From NCBI GenBank assembly GCA_902834555.1, contig CADFJN010000007.1, forward strand, positions 1-64,000: a DNA stretch of 64,000 bases, read 5' to 3'. Below, piece after piece: positions 59,199 to 64,000 of this stretch. A program made the translations under genes and the position numbers. The stretch is from Atopobiaceae bacterium. Lineage in GTDB: Bacteria; Actinomycetota; Coriobacteriia; Coriobacteriales; Atopobiaceae. The notes beneath the pieces were generated by a model, which worked only from the letters and a program-made list of their open reading frames with translations, made no database searches and was not told the DNA's origin. Positions within the stretch are counted from its first letter, which is position 1; each line of letters opens with the position of its first letter.

Positions 59199-60683
59199 AT
59201 GCAGGATAAGGATCGCCGCTACGACGTCGTGGTCATTGGAGCCGGTGTCTCCGGCTGCGCCACGGCACGTGAGCTTGCGAAGACCACGGCGAGCGTCTGC
59301 GTTGTCGAGCGCGAAGATGATGTCTGCTGCGGCACGTCCAAGGCAAACTCGGCCATCGTACACGCCGGCTACGACGCCATGCCCGGCTCACTCATGGCCC
59401 GTCTCAACGTCGAGGGCAATGCTCTCATGTACGAGCTGGCAAAGAAGCTGCAGTTCACGGTCAAGAACATTGGGTCTCTTGTCGTGTGCACAAGCGAGCA
59501 TGACATGGAGGGCCTCCGAGAGCTCTTCGCACGAGGGGTGGCCAACGGCGTCCCCGACCTCCAGATTGTTGATCGAGACACGCTTCGCTCCATGGAACCC
59601 AACATCTCCCAGAACGCCGTCGGTGCGCTCTGGGCGCCAACGGCCGGCATCGTGGACCCCTTTGGGCTAAACGTGGCCCTTGCCGAGAATGCCGCGGCCA
59701 ACGGCGTCGAGTTTATCTTTGATGCACCGGTGACGGCAGTCGAGCGCAGGCCGGACGGCGGCTTTGCCCTCGAGACCCCGCGCGGGCGCATCCTCGCTCG
59801 CTGCGTGGTGAATGCTGCGGGCGTCTACGCGGACCAGATCCACAACATGGTCTGCGAGGACAGGCTGGAGATCATCCCGCGCCGCGGACAGTACATGCTT
59901 CTTGACACCACTGCCGGCAACCACGTACACCATGTGGTCTTTGCCCTGCCCTCAAAGATGGGCAAGGGCGTGCTTGTCTCGCCAACCATCCACGGCAACC
60001 TCATAGTTGGCCCAACGGCCGAGGACATCCAGGACAAGGAGGGTACCGACACCACAGCGGCCGGCCTTGCCGAAGTGGCCGAGAAGTGCGGTATCACCGT
60101 GGCCGACGTTCCTCTCCGCGAGGTCATCACGTCCTTCTCGGGCCTACGTGCGCACCGGGCGGAGCACGAGTTCCTCATTGGCGAGAACCCCTCGACCCCT
60201 GGCTTTGTGGACTGCTCCGCCATCGAGTCGCCGGGGCTAACGGCATCCCCGGCAATTGGTCACATGGTCGCGGGTATCGTGACCAACATCCTGGGGCTAG
60301 AGGAGCGGCCTGCTGGTGAGTTTGTGGACACGCGCCGCGGCATTCCTAATATGAACGACCTTTCTTTCGAGGAGTGGGGAAGTCTCTGCGAGAAGAACCC
60401 CCTCTACGGCAGAGTCATTTGCCGGTGCTGCCATGTGACCGAGGCGCAGATCGTCGACGCCATCCATCGTCCCGTGGGAGCTCGCTCGCTCGACGGCGTC
60501 AAGCGGCGCACGGGGGCTTGCATGGGCCGCTGCCAGGCCGGCTTCTGCACACCAAAGATCATGGAGATTCTCTCGCGCGAGTTGTCTGACGTCACCATGG
60601 AAAACGTCACCAAGTCTGGCCCCGGATCCGAGTTCATCGAGGGACACGCGAAGGACACCATCGCAAAGGAGGACCGCGCATGA
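59199..60683 (+). CDS. GlpA-like FAD dehydrogenase with BFD domain
   Basis: 494 residues: DAO-type FAD fold (V-V-V-I-G-A-G-V-S-G-C, then C-C-G-T-S-K-A-N-S-A-I-V-H-A-G-Y) and a C-terminal BFD-like [2Fe-2S] domain (C-R-C-C-H-V-T-E and T-G-A-C-M-G-R-C-Q-A-G-F-C). This matches the anaerobic glycerol-3-phosphate dehydrogenase of Firmicutes and Actinobacteria, which works with the two genes downstream. Start ATG 59199 follows GAGGAGGGG. No glpK or glpF nearby, so another hydroxyacid substrate (2-hydroxyglutarate-like) is possible. Confidence 0.85.
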   Translation: MQDKDRRYDVVVIGAGVSGCATARELAKTTASVCVVEREDDVCCGTSKANSAIVHAGYDAMPGSLMARLNVEGNALMYELAKKLQFTVKNIGSLVVCTSEHDMEGLRELFARGVANGVPDLQIVDRDTLRSMEPNISQNAVGALWAPTAGIVDPFGLNVALAENAAANGVEFIFDAPVTAVERRPDGGFALETPRGRILARCVVNAAGVYADQIHNMVCEDRLEIIPRRGQYMLLDTTAGNHVHHVVFALPSKMGKGVLVSPTIHGNLIVGPTAEDIQDKEGTDTTAAGLAEVAEKCGITVADVPLREVITSFSGLRAHRAEHEFLIGENPSTPGFVDCSAIESPGLTASPAIGHMVAGIVTNILGLEERPAGEFVDTRRGIPNMNDLSFEEWGSLCEKNPLYGRVICRCCHVTEAQIVDAIHRPVGARSLDGVKRRTGACMGRCQAGFCTPKIMEILSRELSDVTMENVTKSGPGSEFIEGHAKDTIAKEDRA

Positions 60684-61954
60684 GCGACTACGACGTCATT
60701 GTCATTGGCGGTGGTCCCGCTGGGCTTGCCGCGGCAACTTCTGCACGTGGTGAGGGCAAGCGCTCCGTTCTGGTAATCGAGCGCGACCAGAAGCTCGGCG
60801 GCATTCTCAACCAGTGCATTCACAATGGGTTTGGCCTCATCACCTTCAACGAGGAGCTCACCGGCCCCGAGTACGCCGCTCGCTACGAGAGGCTCGCGCT
60901 CGAGGCCGGAGTGGAGTTCCTTCTCGACACCATGGTCCTGGACGTCTCGCCAGACCACGTGGTCACCTGCGTGAGCGAGGCGCGCGGGATGCAGCGCATT
61001 ACGGCAGGCGCCGTCGTCCTTGCGATGGGCTGCCGCGAGCGGCCGAGAGGCGCGCTCAACATTCCCGGCTTCAGGCCGGCGGGCGTCTACACCGCTGGTA
61101 CAGCCCAGCGGCTGGTGAACATCGAGGGCCTGATGCCCGGTCGCGAGGTTGTGATTCTCGGCTCCGGTGACATCGGACTCATAATGGCGCGTCGCATGAC
61201 TCTCGAGGGGGCCCACGTTGCATGCGTGGCTGAGCTCATGCCCTACTCGGGCGGCCTCAAGCGAAACATCGTCCAGTGCCTGGATGACTTTGGCATCCCA
61301 CTTTTGCTCTCTCACACGGTAACGCGCGTCGAGGGCAAGACCCGCGTCGAGGCGGTGTGGATTGCCCAGGTGGACGAGAAGGGCCACCCCATTGCGGGCA
61401 CCGAAAAGCGCTACCCGTGTGACACGTTGCTCCTCTCGGTGGGACTCCTGCCCGAGAACGAGCTCTCGCGAGCGGCTGGCGTCGAGCTCTCACACGTGAC
61501 GCGCGGCCCGGTGGTAAACGAGAGCCTCGAGACCAGCGTGCCCGGCATCTTTGCCTGCGGTAACGTCCTGCACGTGCATGATCTTGTCGACTACGTGTCG
61601 CAGGAGGCAACGGCAGCCGGCGCCGCGGCGGGTGCGTGGGCGGACGCCTGCGGACAGCACCAGGCGCACGACGAGGAGCCTGGCATTCCCGTTGTGGCTG
61701 AGGGTGGCGTCCGCTACACGGTGCCGCAGTCCATCGACCCCGAGCGCATGCCCGAGAAGCTCACGGTTCGCTTCCGCGTGGGTGGCGTCTACGAGGACAG
61801 ACGCATCTGCGTGTACCTGGGTGACGAGCGCGTCATTGCCAAGAGACGGCCCATCCTAGTGCCTGGAGAGATGGAGGACGTCACTCTCAAGCGAGAGGAC
61901 CTTCTCGCCAGGCCAGGCCTGGAGAAGATCGTTGTGACGCTCGAGGAGGCATAG
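60680..61954 (+). CDS. FAD-dependent pyridine nucleotide oxidoreductase
   Basis: 424 residues; N-terminal G-G-G-P-A-G-L-A-A-A for FAD, C-I-H-N-G-F-G, and a second dinucleotide motif G-S-G-D-I-G-L. It is the usual second subunit of the GlpA-like complex, probably passing electrons to NAD(P). ATGA overlap with the gene before. A C-terminal ~90-residue domain follows the Rossmann folds. Confidence 0.85.
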   Translation: MSDYDVIVIGGGPAGLAAATSARGEGKRSVLVIERDQKLGGILNQCIHNGFGLITFNEELTGPEYAARYERLALEAGVEFLLDTMVLDVSPDHVVTCVSEARGMQRITAGAVVLAMGCRERPRGALNIPGFRPAGVYTAGTAQRLVNIEGLMPGREVVILGSGDIGLIMARRMTLEGAHVACVAELMPYSGGLKRNIVQCLDDFGIPLLLSHTVTRVEGKTRVEAVWIAQVDEKGHPIAGTEKRYPCDTLLLSVGLLPENELSRAAGVELSHVTRGPVVNESLETSVPGIFACGNVLHVHDLVDYVSQEATAAGAAAGAWADACGQHQAHDEEPGIPVVAEGGVRYTVPQSIDPERMPEKLTVRFRVGGVYEDRRICVYLGDERVIAKRRPILVPGEMEDVTLKREDLLARPGLEKIVVTLEEA

Positions 61955-61956
61955 CA

Positions 61957-62319
61957 ATGGAGACTAGAACGCTTACTTGCATCCGCTGCCCTCGAGGCTG
62001 CACCGTGGCCGTCACCCTTGCGGACGATGGCACTATCACCAGCGTCACAGGCAACTCCTGCATGCGTGGTGACAAGTACGCCCGTGACGAGGTCACGCAC
62101 CCTGTCCGCGTGGTGACCACCACGGTTCCGGTTGTGGGCTCAGCGACGGAGAAGATGGTCTCGGTCAAGACGGCGGGCGACGTCCCCAAGGGCCGAGTCT
62201 TCGACGTTGTGAGAGCCCTCACGGACGTTACGGCAACCGCACCGGTTCACATTGGCGACGTCATCCTCGCCGATGTCGCCGGAACCGGAATAGACATAGT
62301 GGCAACAAAGGACGCCTAG
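61957..62319 (+). CDS. DUF1667 Cys-rich small subunit
   Basis: 120 residues with C-I-R-C-P-R-G-C (Cys8, Cys11, Cys15) and C-M-R-G-D-K-Y-A (Cys35), the DUF1667 Fe-S or metal motif, and a V-P-V-V... C-terminal domain. Always the third gene of this operon type; probably an electron-transfer partner. Two nt after its predecessor. Confidence 0.87.
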   Translation: METRTLTCIRCPRGCTVAVTLADDGTITSVTGNSCMRGDKYARDEVTHPVRVVTTTVPVVGSATEKMVSVKTAGDVPKGRVFDVVRALTDVTATAPVHIGDVILADVAGTGIDIVATKDA

Positions 62320-62328
62320 GTAGCGTGA

Positions 62329-62352
62329 GGGGCCGGCTATGTAGCCGGCCCC
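62329..62352 (+). terminator. Hairpin after the glycerol operon
   Basis: GGGGCCGGCTA faces TAGCCGGCCCC (usable loop CTATGTAG). No U tract; may act as a weak terminator together with the adjacent palindromic repeat. The rest of 62320-62483 is repeat copy 5. Confidence 0.5.
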
Positions 62353-62372
62353 GCCTGGCCCCCGCTTGCGGA

Positions 62373-62457
62373 GAATAGCTCCATTTCTTAAACCGGCTTT
62401 GCGCCAACTGGGCAAACGCAGGGGGCTTTTAAGAAAAGGAGCTATTCTTTGCGACAT
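62373..62457. repeat. Palindromic repeat, copy 5
   Basis: GAATAGCTCCATTTCTTAAA pairs with TTTTAAGAAAAGGAGCTATTC apart from one mismatch; core AACTGGGCAAACGC at 62406-62419. Nearly identical to copy 6, which lies on the other side of the AbiEi-like gene. Confidence 0.85.
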
Positions 62458-62483
62458 GGGCAGCAGTATGACGAGAACAACGC

Positions 62484-63470
62484 CTATCGCAGAGCCTTCC
62501 AGCCTGTAAGCGGCTCCACACGAGGTATGTCGTATCTATCCAGCAGTTGCGCGAAATATGGCCTGTCCTTAACCTGTGCTGGCGTGAAGCGCATCACACT
62601 CCTACCGCCTATGGTGAGGCGAGATTCCCGTTGCCGCTCTCGAACAAAGACCCCCAGCGCGTCTCCGCCCGTAATGGCTGGGTCCGTATATTTGAGAAGT
62701 CCGTCCATCTCGCCTATGACCGTGCCAGCATCGCCAAGATACCACGAGAAGTCTGCTCGGTACCATTTCCCGGTAACGGGATCCTGGTAGGGGACCTGCA
62801 GATCGGGCATCTGGAACCCCAGCTCAATCATTGCTGCGCGTGCCTCGGACTCTCCCCAGCTCTCGGCACGCCCATCTGCCAAACTTGCAACGAGACGCGC
62901 GTTCCTTATCCCAGCCTTGCCCACCTGGGGTGGGGCAACCATTACCTCCAGCCGTTCGCGCGGTTGGTTCGTCTTGCGCAGGTAGGAATCGGCTATGGCC
63001 AGCGCAGAGGGGAACTCAAGGGTCCGCATGCAATCGACCACAGTCCTGTCCAGCGATGTCGCTCGCATGCCATCAATGACAAGGACTTCGCATTGTGAGA
63101 TGCGCCTCCGTCTCACATTTGCATATGACTTGCAGGTGCTATTTCCCATGGTCGCAATGAAAAGTGGCCACATAGCAGACGGTGGTACAGCAAGGTCATG
63201 GACAAGCGCAGCTGATGGGCCCACGAATATCCAAGCTGGATGCAATCGAGCCAGCGTTCGCATGACCCGACGCGTGCGCTGGCTGGGAAGAAGTCGCGAC
63301 CAGACATCTGCGCTAGCAAATAGTCCGGCATAGGGGCTCACAAGCTCGCCCTTGCGTCTTAGATACGTGAAGCGATTGAGTTCTTCCCGATTTGTCGGCG
63401 ATGCGCAGAATCCTCGGCGTTCCGCTGTGGCAAGGATCCCCTCGCACGCCGCCCGTGTCTCTTTGCCCAC
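62484..63470 (-). CDS. AbiEi-like / nuclease-fold protein
   Basis: 328 residues from GTG 63470, which has GGGGGTGAG about 7 nt upstream (a GTG at 63521 lacks one). N-terminus and centre (about 1-200) resemble the AbiEi/transcriptional-regulator type found in Actinobacteria (R-x-G-E-L-V-S-P-Y-A-G-L-F, R-A-T-S-L-D-R-T-V-V-D); the C-terminus looks like a DUF559/Vsr-type PD-(D/E)xK fold with Glu207, Asp240 and G-E-M-D-G (254-256). No AbiEii-type toxin gene is next to it. Bracketed by palindromic copies 5 and 6 in the same orientation. Function unknown. Confidence 0.7.
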   Translation of the reverse strand: MGKETRAACEGILATAERRGFCASPTNREELNRFTYLRRKGELVSPYAGLFASADVWSRLLPSQRTRRVMRTLARLHPAWIFVGPSAALVHDLAVPPSAMWPLFIATMGNSTCKSYANVRRRRISQCEVLVIDGMRATSLDRTVVDCMRTLEFPSALAIADSYLRKTNQPRERLEVMVAPPQVGKAGIRNARLVASLADGRAESWGESEARAAMIELGFQMPDLQVPYQDPVTGKWYRADFSWYLGDAGTVIGEMDGLLKYTDPAITGGDALGVFVRERQRESRLTIGGRSVMRFTPAQVKDRPYFAQLLDRYDIPRVEPLTGWKALR

Positions 63471-63791
63471 CAGAGTCTCACCCCCGTAGTTGTTAGGGGG
63501 GAGAATACCTAATAAACCCACAGCTCAGAGCTTCATTGACCGTCGAGTTTCTGACAGATTCGTGCAAGCTCGGGCCGTGAGTGCACCCTTGTCCACGCAT
63601 TTATCGTCTCGCCTTGCGGAGAATAGCTCCATTTCTTAAACCGGCCTTGTGCCAACTGGGCAAACGCAGGGGGCGTTTAAGAAAAGGAGCTAATCTCCGG
63701 GGGAGGGGGATAGGGCGACCCAGAAGTACATGGCGGCCCGGAAGTCGTTGGGGCCTGGAAGCCGTGGCTCCTTGGGAGACGTGCGTCTCCG
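63471..63791. other. Gene-free gap with repeat copy 6
   Basis: 321 bp. Holds palindromic copy 6 and a hairpin GGAGACGTGCGTCTCC (63775-63790) directly after the stop of the 66-residue gene on the minus strand. No coding frame supported. Confidence 0.6.
63621..63695. repeat. Palindromic repeat, copy 6
   Basis: GAATAGCTCCATTTCTTAAA (63621-63640) pairs with TTTAAGAAAAGGAGCTAATC (63677-63696) with one mismatch; core AACTGGGCAAACGC at 63654-63667, identical to copy 5. Confidence 0.85.
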
Positions 63792-63992
63792 TTACCTGCG
63801 ATACCGCAGCGAGACCTCCAGGAACTCTGCCTTGCCTGCAATATAGTCGGCGTAGGCCGTCTCGGGATCGCTGCCGTGGTAGGCGGCGCAGAACCCGCAC
63901 TGGTCGCAGTCGGCAATGCAGGGGAAGCGCTCCTTCACGTACGCGCGTCGCTCCTCCTCGGTCGAGTCTGCTACCTGCGGTGCATTGCTCAT
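63792..63992 (-). CDS. Small Cys-rich protein
   Basis: 66 residues with C-x3-C-x2-C-x2-C (Cys25, 29, 32, 35) in C-I-A-D-C-D-Q-C-G-F-C, followed by Y-H-G-x-D-P-E-T-A-Y-A-D-Y. Looks like a small metal- or Fe-S-binding protein seen in anaerobes; function unknown. Start ATG on the minus strand at 63992; the ribosome site is cut by the window end, so an upstream gene may be coupled. Confidence 0.7.
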   Translation of the reverse strand: MSNAPQVADSTEEERRAYVKERFPCIADCDQCGFCAAYHGSDPETAYADYIAGKAEFLEVSLRYRR

Positions 63993-64000
63993 TGAACTCG

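Noticed and set aside
62769..62784. 16-mer CCCGGTAACGGGATCC shared with 35403-35418
   Set aside because: The second copy is inside a coding region (D-P-V-T-G-K) and a single 16-mer match is near chance level for 64 kb on both strands.

Overview
The window is a GC-rich bacterial chromosome segment, coded almost entirely on the + strand, with short intergenic gaps and many 4-base start/stop overlaps (ATGA, GTGA, TTGA). GTG and TTG starts are common. Gene content and order (strict-anaerobe style PPDK, an anaerobic GlpA-like flavoprotein triad, Firmicutes-like ribosomal and isoprenoid gene order at high GC) suggest an actinobacterial anaerobe of the Coriobacteriia, near Olsenella/Atopobium/Collinsella. 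That placement is inference from memory of these families, not a database result.

Layout. 1-2730: rpsP-khpA-rimM-trmD-lepB (ribosome assembly, tRNA m1G37, signal peptidase). 2769-5777: glyQ-glyS. 5841-11497: an N-terminal-only relative of the PPDK regulatory protein, ppdK, a dGTPase-like HD hydrolase and a secreted DUF6273-type protein. 11651-18492: rplS, rnhB, then the tight block yraN-comM-dprA-trmFO-xerC (DNA uptake/processing, tRNA m5U54, site-specific recombination). 18737-29128: rpsB-tsf, then pyrH-frr-uppS-cdsA-dxr-rseP-ispG-proS, coupling translation to lipid and isoprenoid synthesis; the order closely parallels the Bacillus rpsB-tsf-pyrH-frr-uppS-cdsA-dxr-rasP-proS supercluster. 29224-35387: a more accessory stretch with an FMN 2-hydroxyacid enzyme homologue, a minus-strand alpha/beta hydrolase bracketed by palindromic repeats, three tRNAs (Ala-GGC, CAU, Val-CAC), a small membrane protein, an OatA-like acyltransferase and a VOC protein. 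35535-51137: ABC-F ATPase, site-2-protease homologue, scpA-scpB-rluB, a phosphatase, cmk-plsC-ispH-(PDZ radical SAM)-der-plsY-gpsA-rpe-cysteine desulfurase-zinc ribbon protein. 51134-58771: coaBC, nfo, a second ABC-F and a heterodimeric ABC exporter. 59199-62319: a three-gene anaerobic glycerol-3-phosphate-dehydrogenase-like operon. 62484-63992: two minus-strand genes, an AbiEi-like/nuclease-like protein and a 66-residue Cys-rich protein.

Most of the window is conserved core. The unexplained signals are: (i) a family of six palindromic elements sharing a core like ACCTGCGCAAAYGC but with different, internally complementary arms, placed around the only minus-strand cassettes; (ii) 61-bp-period degenerate tandem repeats between the ABC exporter and the glycerol operon; (iii) a free-standing N-terminal half of a PPDK regulatory protein beside ppdK; (iv) a winged-helix-like insertion in RseP; (v) a composition-shifted 3' end in the DUF6273 gene. 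No CRISPR array, IS transposase, prophage or complete defence operon was seen.
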